A stretch of 64,000 bases of DNA from Pseudomonas sp. B21-048 (GTDB lineage: Bacteria; Pseudomonadota; Gammaproteobacteria; Pseudomonadales; Pseudomonadaceae). Below the pieces are notes generated by a model. The model worked only from the letters and a program-made list of their open reading frames with translations, made no database searches and was not told the DNA's origin. A program made the position numbers and the translations under genes. Positions 40,314 to 49,802 of this stretch are shown here, piece after piece (position 1 is the first letter of the stretch; each line of letters starts with the position of its first letter). Where the stretch lies: positions 1 through 64,000 of the forward strand of contig NZ_CP087168.1 in assembly GCF_024748615.1 (NCBI RefSeq), given 5' to 3'.

Positions 40314-40478
40314 GTCTGCAGCAAACTGTTTTCATGACAGTTTTGTTTCAATCGCCTCTTTAGCTATGCGATGCTGGCGTCCAGACCGTTAGCCAACTAC
40401 AGCTTAAGTACAGAACGTAGAAAACGCGCGGCACCGTTGACTTGCCCCACTGGGGCGCTACCACCACAGGGGGCCTGC

Positions 40479-42137
40479 ATGCTCACCCTGCTCAATTTGT
40501 TATCAGCCGTGACCTTGTTGATCTGGGGCACGCACATCGTCCGAACCGGCATCCTTCGGGTTTATGGTTCCAACTTGCGTCACGTGATCGCCCATAACAT
40601 GTCCAGGCGCTGGCTGGCGTTTGTCGCCGGGATCATGGTGACCGCCATGGTCCAGAGCAGCAATGCCACCGCCATGCTCGTGACCTCGTTTGTCGGTCAG
40701 GGCCTGATGGCGCTGACGCCGGCCCTGGCGACCATGCTCGGCGCCGACGTCGGTACCGCGCTGATGGCGCGGGTACTGACCCTCGACTTGTCATGGCTGT
40801 CGCCGCTGCTGATTTTTCTTGGGGTGATTTTCTTTCTGTCGCGCAAGCAAACCCGGGTCGGGCAGATGGGCCGGGTCAGCATTGGTCTGGGACTGATTAT
40901 TCTGGCGCTGCAACTGATCGTCGAGGCCGCCGCGCCGATCACTCAGGCGCAAGGGGTGAAGGTCATCTTCGCCTCCCTGACCGGCGATATCTTGCTCGAT
41001 GCTCTGGTCGGCGCGCTGTTCGCAATGATTTCCTACTCCAGCCTGGCTGCCGTTTTGCTGACCGCGACTCTCGCCGGTGCCAGCGTGATCAGTTTGCCAG
41101 TGGCCATCGGCCTGGTGATCGGCGCGAACATCGGCAGCGGCATTCTCGCTTTCCTCAGCACCAGCATGCAGAACGCGGCCGGCCGTCAGGTGGCGCTTGG
41201 CAGCCTGTTGTACAAACTGATCGGCCTGCTGCTGATCATTCCGGTGCTCGACCCGTTGGTGCACTGGATCGACAGCTTCGATTTCAGTGCTCAGGAAATG
41301 GTCATCGGCTTTCACCTGCTCTACAACACCGCGCGCTGCCTGATCCTGTTGCCCAGCGTAGGGCCGATGGCCAAGCTCTGTGCGTGGTTGCTGCCAGAGC
41401 GGCCGGACATCAATGGCACGGCCAAACCGCGGCATCTCGACCCGACCGCCTTGGTCACGCCTAGCCTGGCGCTGGCCAATGCCGCCCGGGAAACCCTGCG
41501 TATTGGCGATCTGGTCGACAGCCTGCTCGAAGCCATGCTCGACGTGCTGCGCGGCAAACAGACCGCCGTCACCCAGGAAATTCGTCGCCTGACCGATGAT
41601 GTCGAAGCGCTCTACAGCGCCATCAAACTCTATCTGGCACAAATGCCCCGCGAAGACCTCAGCGAGCAGGACAGTCGGCGCTGGGCGGAAACCATCGAGC
41701 TGGCGATCAACCTGAAACTCTCCAGCGACCTGATCGAACGCATGCTGCGCAAGGTTCAGCAGCAGAAAACCTCGCAACGCCGGTCTTTTTCCGAGGTGGG
41801 CCTGGAGGAGTTGGCGGGGCTGCACAGTCAGCTGATTGCCAACCTGCGTCTGGGGTTGTCGGTGTACCTCAGTTCCGACCCGGAAAGTGCCCGCCAGTTA
41901 CTGCGTGAGAAGCGTCGCTTTCGCGCACAGGAGCGCCGCCTGGCCCACGCTCATGTCAGCCGTTTAAACCGTAAGATCGTGCAAAGTATCGAGACCAGTT
42001 CGCTGCATCTGGAACTGATTGCTGACATGAGACGCTTGAATTCGCTGTTCTGCAGCAGTGCCTATGCGGTGTTGGGCACTTCGGACACCGGCGCTCTGGC
42101 GGTCGACGATTTGACTGACATCACTCATTCACCCTGA
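40479..42137 (+). CDS. Na+/Pi cotransporter family protein with PhoU-like C-terminus
   Basis: A 552-residue protein. The first 310 or so residues are membrane-embedded NptA-type repeats (SAVTLLIWGTHIVRTGILRVYG; MVQSSNATAMLVTSFVGQGL; YSSLAAVLLTATLAGASVISLPVAIGLVIGANIGSG). The rest is cytosolic and PhoU-like, alpha-helical. The QSSNAT and YSS sequences are the family's signature pair. I start at ATG 40479 (MLTLLNLLSAVTLLIWG). These proteins move phosphate with sodium; transport here is inferred from family. Confidence 0.9.
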   Translation: MLTLLNLLSAVTLLIWGTHIVRTGILRVYGSNLRHVIAHNMSRRWLAFVAGIMVTAMVQSSNATAMLVTSFVGQGLMALTPALATMLGADVGTALMARVLTLDLSWLSPLLIFLGVIFFLSRKQTRVGQMGRVSIGLGLIILALQLIVEAAAPITQAQGVKVIFASLTGDILLDALVGALFAMISYSSLAAVLLTATLAGASVISLPVAIGLVIGANIGSGILAFLSTSMQNAAGRQVALGSLLYKLIGLLLIIPVLDPLVHWIDSFDFSAQEMVIGFHLLYNTARCLILLPSVGPMAKLCAWLLPERPDINGTAKPRHLDPTALVTPSLALANAARETLRIGDLVDSLLEAMLDVLRGKQTAVTQEIRRLTDDVEALYSAIKLYLAQMPREDLSEQDSRRWAETIELAINLKLSSDLIERMLRKVQQQKTSQRRSFSEVGLEELAGLHSQLIANLRLGLSVYLSSDPESARQLLREKRRFRAQERRLAHAHVSRLNRKIVQSIETSSLHLELIADMRRLNSLFCSSAYAVLGTSDTGALAVDDLTDITHSP

Positions 42138-42193
42138 ACGTCCACAGTTGCCTGAAGTCTGTTGAACTTACGCTGGTCGTACGGAAACTCGTT

Positions 42194-43573
42194 ATGCGTT
42201 GTCTGCTCTTCGCTTGTCTGTTGCTCGGTTCACTGCCTTCAATTGCCCTGGATCGCTTTCAGGTCGAGGGCTACACGTTGCGAAACGGCCTGCAATTGGT
42301 CCTCAAACCGGGCACCGAGCGCGGGCATGTGGCGATCCGGTTGGTGGTTGGCGTAGGCCTGGATGATTTCAGCTGTGCCGACAAGGAGCTGCCGCACCTG
42401 CTCGAACATTTGCTGTTCAGCGGCATCGACGCCACCGGCGAAGGCGGTCTGGAAGAGCGCATGCAGGCTCTGGGCGGTGAGTGGAATGCCTACACAAGCA
42501 ATGCCGACACGACTTTCGTCATCGAAGCCCCGGCGAAAAACCAGCGCAAGGTCCTCGACCTGTTATTGGCGCTGCTGACCCAGACCCGTATCGACGACAA
42601 TGCGATCAACGTCGCCAAGCAAGTGGTCGAGCGCGAAGACGGTGGTCATTACTCGCACCTGCAACGCTGGCTGGATCGCCAGGACCTGGGGCACACCGCG
42701 AGTAATCAGTTGGCGGTGGAGCTGGGCCTCAAATGCCCCGAGCGCGCGCAAGTCGATCACCTGACCCGCGAGCAACTGGAGAAGGTGCGCAAGGCCTGGT
42801 ACGCGCCCAACAACATGACCCTGATCGTGGTCGGCGATCTCGACCGCCTGCTGCCGGCCTATCTGGAACGGGCCTATGGCGCACTCGAATCGGTTGAGCC
42901 TAGCGCTCACCTGCCGCTGCCAGACATTCAGGCCAGCGCGGCCCACGAGCGCAATTTGAGTAACGGTTTCGTCGGCGGCGGTGCCAAGTTGCATTGGCTG
43001 GTGCCGGAGCCGGTGCTGGAAGACCAGCACGACGAAACCTTCGACCTGCTCAAGGACTATCTGGACTGGGCGCTCTATCGCCAATTGCGCCTGGCCCATG
43101 GATTGTCCTACGGGCCCTCGGCCGAGCGCGAGGTATTTGGCGGGGTGGGCTTCATGAGCCTGAACGCCGACCTTGATCGCGACGAGGTGTTGGCTGCTGA
43201 ACAGGTGCTGGATGAGCTTAAAGCCGATCTGCTCAAGAACGGCCTCGACGCCGCCACCTTCTCCCGTCTCAAGCAAGCCGCTATCGCTCGCCAGGCCTGG
43301 GCCGTGCAAGGCAACAGCGCCCTGGCGGACTATTACTGGAGCGCCCTTGGCGACTACGAGGACGGCCATTTCGTCAACCCGGCCAAGGCGCTGCAAGACG
43401 TGACTCTGCCCGAGGCGAACAAGGCAATGCGCGAGTTGCTGCTGCAACCGGGGTATCTGCGGATCGAGAAGCCGCTGGTGAGTTATGACCAGGTGATGTG
43501 GGCGATTGTCGGGGGATTTGGGTTGATGGTGCTTGGAATATTGGGTTGGCGTGTTCACCGCACAAAGCAATGA
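42194..43573 (+). CDS. M16-family zinc metallopeptidase, secreted and membrane-anchored
   Basis: The 459-residue protein begins with a signal peptide (MRCLLFACLLLGSLPSIA). The M16 inverted zinc motif is HLLEH at 68-72 and a downstream Glu lies in NVAKQVVEREDGG. A second M16-like domain follows (about 230-420). The C-terminus holds one transmembrane helix (VMWAIVGGFGLMVLGILGW) and a short basic tail, so it should sit on the periplasmic face of the membrane. Many bacterial M16 proteins work as pairs, but no second one is adjacent. The substrate is unknown. Confidence 0.9.
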   Translation: MRCLLFACLLLGSLPSIALDRFQVEGYTLRNGLQLVLKPGTERGHVAIRLVVGVGLDDFSCADKELPHLLEHLLFSGIDATGEGGLEERMQALGGEWNAYTSNADTTFVIEAPAKNQRKVLDLLLALLTQTRIDDNAINVAKQVVEREDGGHYSHLQRWLDRQDLGHTASNQLAVELGLKCPERAQVDHLTREQLEKVRKAWYAPNNMTLIVVGDLDRLLPAYLERAYGALESVEPSAHLPLPDIQASAAHERNLSNGFVGGGAKLHWLVPEPVLEDQHDETFDLLKDYLDWALYRQLRLAHGLSYGPSAEREVFGGVGFMSLNADLDRDEVLAAEQVLDELKADLLKNGLDAATFSRLKQAAIARQAWAVQGNSALADYYWSALGDYEDGHFVNPAKALQDVTLPEANKAMRELLLQPGYLRIEKPLVSYDQVMWAIVGGFGLMVLGILGWRVHRTKQ

Positions 43574-43576
43574 TTT

Positions 43577-43750
43577 CCCTGTGGCGAGGGAGCTTGTCGG
43601 AACGCCGCACCGTCCCGTTGGGCTGCGAAGCGGCCCTGAAAAACGGCACCCCCGCACCCCGGTTTATCAGACACACCGCATTCACCGATATTGCGACTGC
43701 TGCGCCCGAACGCGGACCGGCCGGCGGGAGCAAGCTCCCTCGCCACAGGG
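43577..43750. repeat. Long REP-like inverted repeat
   Basis: CCCTGTGGCGAGGGAGCTTG (43577-43596) is an exact inverted copy of CAAGCTCCCTCGCCACAGGG (43731-43750), with 134 bp between. It fills the M16 to DUF5924 gap. This is a different REP sequence type from the other repeats here. Confidence 0.9.
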
Positions 43751-43816
43751 TTTTGGGTTCGATCAAAGTGACCGCAAGCCTCGCCACACCGCCTCCCGGG
43801 CGGTACCCTGTCGAGG

Positions 43817-44875
43817 ATGTTCCCCACGACTATTGTGAATCGCCGAATGCCGAATCTGACCCTGTACGTACAGCGCATCATCGAATTGATGAAGCGCTAT
43901 CCCGGGGTCATTGCGCTCGGCGGTTTCATCTCCGGGGTCGGCAGCTTCATGCTGGTGGATCGTCAACAGGGGCTGGCGACCTGGATCACCACCATCATGC
44001 TGGTCAGCTGGGTCTGGCTGATGCTGGAAAACAGCCTCACCAAGCTGTTCGCCAAGGTCTTCAAGCGCGAAATACCCCAGCCCTTGCTGCGTTACGCGAC
44101 GCAGATGATCCATCAGGAAAGCCTGTTCTTCGTCCTGCCGTTCTTTTTAATCACCACCACCTGGAACAGCGGCCAGTTGTTCTTCACTGGATTACTGAGC
44201 ATGGCGGCGCTGATTTCGATCATCGACCCGCTCTATTACAAATGGCTGGCACCGCGCCGCTGGGCGTTCCTGGCGCTGCATACCCTGACTCTGTTCGCGG
44301 CCCTGCTGACCGCCCTGCCCGTCATCCTGCACCTGACCACCGCCCAGAGCTTCAAGCTGGCGCTTGGCATTGCCATGGTGCTGTCGTTCCCGAGCCTGGC
44401 CTCGATCTTCCCGATTCGCACTGTGCGCAATGCGTTGGCGATCCTCAGTATCACCGTCGGCATCGGCGCCGCCGGTTGGGTGCTGCGCTCGTGGGTTCCG
44501 CCGGCGACCCTGTGGATGACCGAAGTGGCGATCAGCACCCAAATGCAGGATCGAACCCCCGGCAAGAGTCTGGAAGAAGTCAGCGCCGAACAGATTCGCG
44601 GAGGTGGGCTATACGCGTACACCGCGATCAATGCCCCGCGGGGGCTGGCCGAACGGATTTATCACGTCTGGATGTTCAACGGTAAGGAAGTCGACCGAAT
44701 CCCGCTGGATATCAACGGCGGGCGCAAGGAAGGCTACCGCGCCTGGACCCACAAGCAGAACTTCCCCGGTAATCCCGCCGGCAAATGGCAGGTCCGGGTG
44801 CTCACCGAAGACGGCCAGTTGATCGGCGTGTTGCGCTTCAAGGTCATGGACAGCACACCCGTCAAAGAAAAGTAA
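43817..44875 (+). CDS. DUF5924/DUF2914 membrane protein
   Basis: A 352-residue protein with an N-terminal membrane part of about eight segments (30-225), then a periplasmic domain of the DUF2914 type (about 240-345: AYTAINAPRGLAERIYHVWMFNGKEVDRI ... GKWQVRVLTEDGQLIGVLRF). I give the ATG at 43817; its ribosome binding site GAGG is close, and ATG 43847 (MPNLTLYVQR) is a good alternative. DUF2914 recurs next to membrane and envelope proteins but has no fixed function. Transcribed toward the MCE/Mla-type operon. Confidence 0.85.
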   Translation: MFPTTIVNRRMPNLTLYVQRIIELMKRYPGVIALGGFISGVGSFMLVDRQQGLATWITTIMLVSWVWLMLENSLTKLFAKVFKREIPQPLLRYATQMIHQESLFFVLPFFLITTTWNSGQLFFTGLLSMAALISIIDPLYYKWLAPRRWAFLALHTLTLFAALLTALPVILHLTTAQSFKLALGIAMVLSFPSLASIFPIRTVRNALAILSITVGIGAAGWVLRSWVPPATLWMTEVAISTQMQDRTPGKSLEEVSAEQIRGGGLYAYTAINAPRGLAERIYHVWMFNGKEVDRIPLDINGGRKEGYRAWTHKQNFPGNPAGKWQVRVLTEDGQLIGVLRFKVMDSTPVKEK

Positions 44876-44929
44876 CGCGGTTCGTGCTATTAGTCAGATC
44901 TGCGTAATAGCCGAACAAGCACGGAGCTT

Positions 44930-46078
44930 ATGACTAGCAGCACAATGCCTGGCAGTGCCCGACTGGACACCTCGCACAGCCCTGCCCTGTTGCGGGTCAC
45001 GGGTGACTGGACGCTCGCCCATTATGCCGATCTCAGCCGCCTGAGCGAAAAGCTCCGTGGCCAATACGACAACAACACCCACATCGATCTCAATGGCCTC
45101 GGCGCGCTCGATACGGCGGGTGCGTCATTGCTGGTGGAGCTGCTGGGGGCCGAGCGTCTGGGCAAATCTGCCGAACATCCCGAGTGCACCCTTTCTTCCG
45201 CCGATCGCGCCTTGTTGCAGACGGTGTACTGCTCACTCACCGATTTCTGTGTGCCGATCAAAGAGCCGGAAATCAGCGTCGGCATTCAACTGCTGACCCG
45301 CATCGGCCGCGCGGTCGACGCGGTCTGGCAGGACACGTTGCAACTGTTGGGTTTCGTCGGCCTGATCCTGGAAACCATCGCTCGCGGGTTGTTTCGTCCC
45401 AAGCGCTGGCGCCTCACGCCGATGGTCGCTCACATCGAACAAACTGGTCTCGATGCCGCGCCCATCGTCGCCCTGCTGACCTTTCTGGTGGGCGCTGTGG
45501 TGGCGTTTCTCGGGGCGACGGTGCTGGCGAGTTTTGGCGCGAGTATTTTCACCGTGGACCTAGTGGCGTTCTCTTTTCTGCGGGAGTTCGGCGTGTTGCT
45601 CACGGCGATCCTGATGGCCGGCCGCACCGCCAGCGCGTTCACCGCGCAGATCGGTTCGATGAAGGCCAATGAAGAAATCGACGCGATCCGCACCCTCGGC
45701 CTCGACCCAATGGAGTTGCTGGTCGTACCTCGCGTCCTGGCGTTACTGGTGGCGTTGCCGATGTTGACCTTTCTGGCGATGGTGTCAGGGATTGTCGGCG
45801 GTGGCGTAGTCTGCGCGCTGTCGCTGGATATCTCGCCGGCGATGTTCCTGTCACTGCTGCAATCGGACATTGGCGTTCAGCACTTTCTGGTGGGGATCGT
45901 CAAAGCGCCGATTTTTGCGTTCCTGATTGCCGCCATCGGCTGCCTCGAGGGCTTCAAGGTCAGCGGCAGCGCCGAGTCCGTCGGCGCGCACACCACGTCC
46001 AGTGTGGTGCAGTCGATTTTCGTGGTGATCGTGCTCGACGCCGTGGCTGCGTTGTTTTTCATGGAGATGGACTGGTGA
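44930..46078 (+). CDS. MlaE-type ABC permease with fused N-terminal STAS domain
   Basis: A 382-residue protein. The first 115 or so residues resemble an MlaB-like STAS domain (NNNTHIDLNGLGALDTAGASLLVELL). The rest is an MlaE permease with five or six membrane segments and RPKRWRLTPMVAHIEQTGLDAAPIV, ASAFTAQIGSMKANEEIDAIRTLGLDP and KAPIFAFLIAAIGCLEGF. In E. coli MlaB and MlaE are separate; here they are one chain. The next three genes supply ATPase, MCE protein and lipoprotein. The ATPase gene overlaps its stop by 4 bp. Confidence 0.92.
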   Translation: MTSSTMPGSARLDTSHSPALLRVTGDWTLAHYADLSRLSEKLRGQYDNNTHIDLNGLGALDTAGASLLVELLGAERLGKSAEHPECTLSSADRALLQTVYCSLTDFCVPIKEPEISVGIQLLTRIGRAVDAVWQDTLQLLGFVGLILETIARGLFRPKRWRLTPMVAHIEQTGLDAAPIVALLTFLVGAVVAFLGATVLASFGASIFTVDLVAFSFLREFGVLLTAILMAGRTASAFTAQIGSMKANEEIDAIRTLGLDPMELLVVPRVLALLVALPMLTFLAMVSGIVGGGVVCALSLDISPAMFLSLLQSDIGVQHFLVGIVKAPIFAFLIAAIGCLEGFKVSGSAESVGAHTTSSVVQSIFVVIVLDAVAALFFMEMDW

Positions 46079-46878
46079 GTCGTTTACCCCGAGCGCCTTC
46101 AGAGGCGGTGATCGAAGTCCGTGGGTTGTGCAATCGCTTCGGCCGCCAGAGCGTGCACGAGAACCTCGACCTGGACTTGTACAAGGGCGAGATTCTGGCG
46201 GTGGTCGGCGGTTCCGGCAGCGGCAAATCGGTGCTGCTGCGTAGCATTGTCGGCCTGCGTCAGCCCAGCGAAGGGCTGGTGAAGGTCTTCGGCAAGAACT
46301 TGCCGAGCCTGTCGGAACACGAGCGCTCGCTGGTCGAACGGCGGTTCGGTGTGTTGTTCCAGAAAGGTGCCTTGTTCTCTTCGCTCACCGTGACCGAGAA
46401 CGTCGCCCTGCCCCTGATTGAACACGCCGGCCTGAGCCGTGCCGACGCCGAGCATCTGGCGGCAGTGAAAATGGCGTTGGCCGGGCTACCGTTGTCGGCG
46501 GCTGACAAATACCCTGCTTCATTGTCCGGCGGCATGATCAAGCGCGCAGCCCTGGCCCGTGCCTTGGCCCTGGACCCTGACATCCTGTTTCTCGACGAAC
46601 CCACCGCCGGTCTGGACCCGATTGGCGCCGCGAGTTTCGATCAACTGATCCTGACCCTGCGCGATGCCTTGGGCCTGAGTGTGTTTCTGGTGACCCACGA
46701 CCTCGACACGCTCTACACCATCACTGACCGGGTGGCAGTGCTGGCGCAGAAGAAAGTGCTGGTGGCGGACGCCATCGACAAGGTGTCGGAAACCGATGAT
46801 GCGTGGATTCATGAATACTTCCATGGCCCTCGCGGCCGCGCGGCGCTGACGGCCGCTAACCAGCTCAACGAGGTCTGA
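46075..46878 (+). CDS. MlaF-type ABC transporter ATPase
   Basis: A 267-residue ATP-binding subunit with Walker A GGSGSGKSVLLRS, the signature LSGGMIKRAALARALALDPDILFLDEPTAGLDP (C-loop and Walker B) and an H-loop LVTHDLDT. The start is GTG 46075, overlapping the permease stop (GTGA). It should power the four-gene MCE lipid transporter encoded from 44930 to 48441. Confidence 0.95.
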   Translation: MSRLPRAPSEAVIEVRGLCNRFGRQSVHENLDLDLYKGEILAVVGGSGSGKSVLLRSIVGLRQPSEGLVKVFGKNLPSLSEHERSLVERRFGVLFQKGALFSSLTVTENVALPLIEHAGLSRADAEHLAAVKMALAGLPLSAADKYPASLSGGMIKRAALARALALDPDILFLDEPTAGLDPIGAASFDQLILTLRDALGLSVFLVTHDLDTLYTITDRVAVLAQKKVLVADAIDKVSETDDAWIHEYFHGPRGRAALTAANQLNEV

Positions 46879-46879
46879 C

Positions 46880-47818
46880 ATGGAAACCCGAGCCCATCAC
46901 GTATTGATCGGCCTGTTCACCGTCATAGTGGTGGCAGGCGCCCTGCTCTTCGGTCTGTGGCTGGCCAAGTCCAGCGTTGATACCGAATTCAAGGATTACG
47001 AAATCGTCTTCAACGAGGCGGTCAGCGGTTTGTCCAAGGGCAGCGCGGTGCAGTACAGCGGGATCAAGGTCGGCGACGTGGTGATGCTGCGCCTGGACCC
47101 GAACGATCCGCGCCGGGTGTTGGCGCGGATTCGCCTGGGCGGAGACACTCCGATCAAAGAAGACACCCAGGCCAAGCTGGCGCTGACCGGGATCACCGGG
47201 ACCTCGATCATCCAGCTCAGCGGCGGCACGCCGCAAAGTCCGACCCTCAAGGGCAAGGACGGCAATTTGCCGACAATCGTTGCGTCGCCCTCGCCCATTT
47301 CCCGGTTGATGAATGACAGTAACGATCTGATGGAGGGCGTGAACGTGTTGATGCACAACGCCAATCAGTTGTTTTCCTCGGAGAACGTCGCGCGTATCAG
47401 CAGCACCCTCGAGAACCTGGAACAAACCACCGGCACCATCGCCGACCAGCGCGGGGACATTCGTCAGGCGATGCAGCAACTGGCTTCGGTTGGCAAGCAG
47501 GCCAGCGCCACCCTGGAACAGACCACCGCGTTGATGCGCAACGCCAACGGCCTGCTCAACGATCAGGGCAAGCAGATGTTCGGCAGTGCCGAGCAAGCCA
47601 TGAAGTCCCTGGAACAAAGCAGCGCGACCATCAACACGTTGCTCTCCGCCAATCAGGATTCCCTCAACAGCGGCATGCAGGGCCTCAATGGCCTGGCGCC
47701 GGCGGTGCGTGAGCTGCGCGATACCTTGAGTTCGCTGCGAACCATTTCCCAGCGGCTTGAGGCCAACCCCAGCGGTTATCTGCTGGGCAATGACAAGAAC
47801 AAGGAGTTCACGCCATGA
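46880..47818 (+). CDS. MCE/MlaD-family periplasmic lipid-binding protein
   Basis: The 312-residue product has an N-terminal membrane anchor (HHVLIGLFTVIVVAGALLFGLWLA) and a MlaD/MCE domain (about 40-130: FNEAVSGLSKGSAVQYSGIKVGDVV, TGITGTSIIQLSGG). A long helical tail (about 160-300) follows, as in larger MCE proteins that form channels. It lies 1 bp after the ATPase and its stop overlaps the next gene by 4 bp, so all are in one operon. Confidence 0.94.
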   Translation: METRAHHVLIGLFTVIVVAGALLFGLWLAKSSVDTEFKDYEIVFNEAVSGLSKGSAVQYSGIKVGDVVMLRLDPNDPRRVLARIRLGGDTPIKEDTQAKLALTGITGTSIIQLSGGTPQSPTLKGKDGNLPTIVASPSPISRLMNDSNDLMEGVNVLMHNANQLFSSENVARISSTLENLEQTTGTIADQRGDIRQAMQQLASVGKQASATLEQTTALMRNANGLLNDQGKQMFGSAEQAMKSLEQSSATINTLLSANQDSLNSGMQGLNGLAPAVRELRDTLSSLRTISQRLEANPSGYLLGNDKNKEFTP

Positions 47819-48441
47819 AACTGCCTCATATCGCCCTCCTCGCCGGTTTTGCGTTGGTCGCTTCCTGTTCGATTTTCCCCAAGACCGAGCCGTCCGATGT
47901 CTATCGACTGCCGTCGGCACAGAGCGACGCGTCGGCCCAACGCGCTACGCCACAGCGCTGGTCGTTACGGCTGGCCAAGCCGCAGACCAGCGAAGCCTTG
48001 AACAACCCGAAAATTGCCGTAATCCCTCAGGGTGATCTGATCAGCAGCTACAAGGCTTCACGCTGGAGCGATCCGGCACCGGTGCTGTTGCGCAATCGTC
48101 TGTTCGATGGTTTCCAGCGTGACGGTCGGGTGCCGTTGCTCAGCACCGATGACAGCAATTTCCAGGCAGACCTGGAACTGGGCGGCAACCTGCAAGCGTT
48201 CCAGACCGAGTACCAGGGCACGGCGGCGAGCGTGGTCGTGCGCCTGGATGCGTTGTTGGTGCGTGGGTATGACCAGCGAATCCTCGCCAGTCGACGCTTT
48301 GAAGTGCGTCAGCCGTTGAGCGATGTGAAGGTGCCGGCGGTGGTGAGCGGTTTTGGCTTGGCCAGCGACCAGTTGACGGCGCAGGTGGTGGCTTGGACGG
48401 TGGAGCAAGGTCAGAAGGTTGCGCCGCCGCTGAGGCCTTGA
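47815..48441 (+). CDS. PqiC-like outer-membrane lipoprotein of the MCE transporter
   Basis: A 208-residue protein with a lipoprotein signal (LLAGFALVASCS, lipobox Cys near residue 19) and an ABC-type transport auxiliary (DUF330/PqiC) domain: SLRLAKPQTSEALNNPKIAVIPQGDLISSYKASRWSDPAPVLLRNRL. It likely anchors the MCE assembly to the outer membrane. It overlaps the MCE gene by 4 bp and ends the operon. A half-REP with a T-run follows (48448-48466). Confidence 0.92.
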   Translation: MKLPHIALLAGFALVASCSIFPKTEPSDVYRLPSAQSDASAQRATPQRWSLRLAKPQTSEALNNPKIAVIPQGDLISSYKASRWSDPAPVLLRNRLFDGFQRDGRVPLLSTDDSNFQADLELGGNLQAFQTEYQGTAASVVVRLDALLVRGYDQRILASRRFEVRQPLSDVKVPAVVSGFGLASDQLTAQVVAWTVEQGQKVAPPLRP

Positions 48442-48467
48442 CGCCACCGCTCCCACAGGTTTTTTGG

Positions 48468-49698
48468 TTAACCGAAGAACCAGTAACAGACGCCGATCGC
48501 GCCGAGAACGCCGGCAAGTTCGGCCAGCAACGCACACCCCACCGCATGCCGTGCACGCTGAATGCCCACCGCGCCGAAGTACACCGCCAACACATAGAAG
48601 GTCGTTTCGGTACTGCCCTGAATCGTCGCCGCCACCAGCGCCGGGAAGCTGTCTACCCCTTCGGTCTTCATGGTTTCAATCAGCATCGCCCGCGCGGCGC
48701 TGCCGGAGAAGGGTTTGACCATGGCCGTCGGCAGCGCATCGACGAAACGCGTGTCCCAACCGGCCCACTCCACCAGATGCCGAATCCCGTCCAGACCGAA
48801 ATCCAGCGCTCCGGATGCTCGCAGCACGCCCACGGCACAGAGCATCGCCACCAGATACGGCAGCAGGTTCTTGGCCACGTCGAAGCCTTCTTTGGCGCCT
48901 TCGATGAACGCCTCGTAGACCTTCACTTTGCGTAATGCGCCGATCACCAGAAACAGCATGATCAGCCCGAACAGCGTCAGGTTGCCGAGGATCGATGACA
49001 GGCTCGCCAGAGCGGTCGCCGAGAGCGTCGCCAGCAACGCCATGAAAGCGCCGAGGGCCAAGGCACCGGGTATGAGGTAAGCGAGCACTACCGGGTCCCA
49101 CAGGCGCAGACGCTGCATGAACGCCACCGACAACAGACCGACCAGGGTCGAACAACTGGTCGCGAGCAGAATCGGCAGGAACACCAAGGTCGGATCGGGC
49201 GCGCCTTGCTGGGCGCGGTACATGAAGATCGTCACCGGCAGCAGGGTCAGGGAGGAGGCGTTGAGTACCAGGAAGAGGATTTGCGCGTTGCTGGCGATGG
49301 TGTCGCTGGGGTTGAGCTCTTGCAGCGCCTTCATGGCTTTGAGGCCGATCGGCGTGGCGGCGTTGTCCAGGCCCAGGCCGTTGGCGGCGAAGTTCAGGGT
49401 GATCAGGCCGATGGCCGGGTGACCGGCCGGCACTTCCGGCATCAGGCGCAGGAACAATGGGCCCAGCGCCTTGGCCAGCCATTCGACGATCCCTGCCTTT
49501 TCGGCAATCCGCAGAAAAACCCAGCCAGAGGGTGAGGGTGCCGAACAGCAGGACCATGACCTCGACCGACAATTTGGCCATGGCGAAAATGCTCTCCACC
49601 ATCGCCGCAAAGATCCCGGCGTTACCGCCGATCAGCCATTGCGCCAGCGCCGAAACGGCAGCCACGATGAAGAAGCCAAGCCACAGGCCATTAAGCAT
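48468..49698 (-). pseudogene. Nucleoside-recognition (YjiH/SpmAB-like) permease gene with one-base frameshift
   Basis: Two overlapping minus-strand frames together make one 409-residue membrane protein. It begins MLNGLWLGFFIVAAVSALAQ at ATG 49698, reads ...LFGTLTLWLGF, then changes frame to continue LRIAEKAGIVEWLAKALGPLF to the end at 48468. The change lies in a run of five T residues on the coding strand (A5 at 49515-49519 on the plus strand). One T fewer restores GFLRIA. Homologues I know read straight through. It may be a real mutation, a phase-variable tract or an assembly error. About ten membrane segments and two Gate-type domains are otherwise intact. Confidence 0.85.
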
Positions 49699-49750
49699 CA
49701 GTCAAATCCCCCGGAAGTTGCGGCGAATGATAGCGGGGTAGTCAGAAACG

Positions 49751-49778
49751 ACAAACCCCGGATTTCTCCGGGGTTTGT
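49751..49778. terminator. Terminator upstream of the permease gene
   Basis: ACAAACCCCGG pairs with CCGGGGTTTGT around ATTTCT and is followed by TTAGT. It lies between the permease start and the gltP stop, on the minus strand after gltP, so it probably ends the gltP transcript. Confidence 0.85.
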
Positions 49779-49802
49779 TTAGTACTGCTAGCAAAAGACC
49801 AA

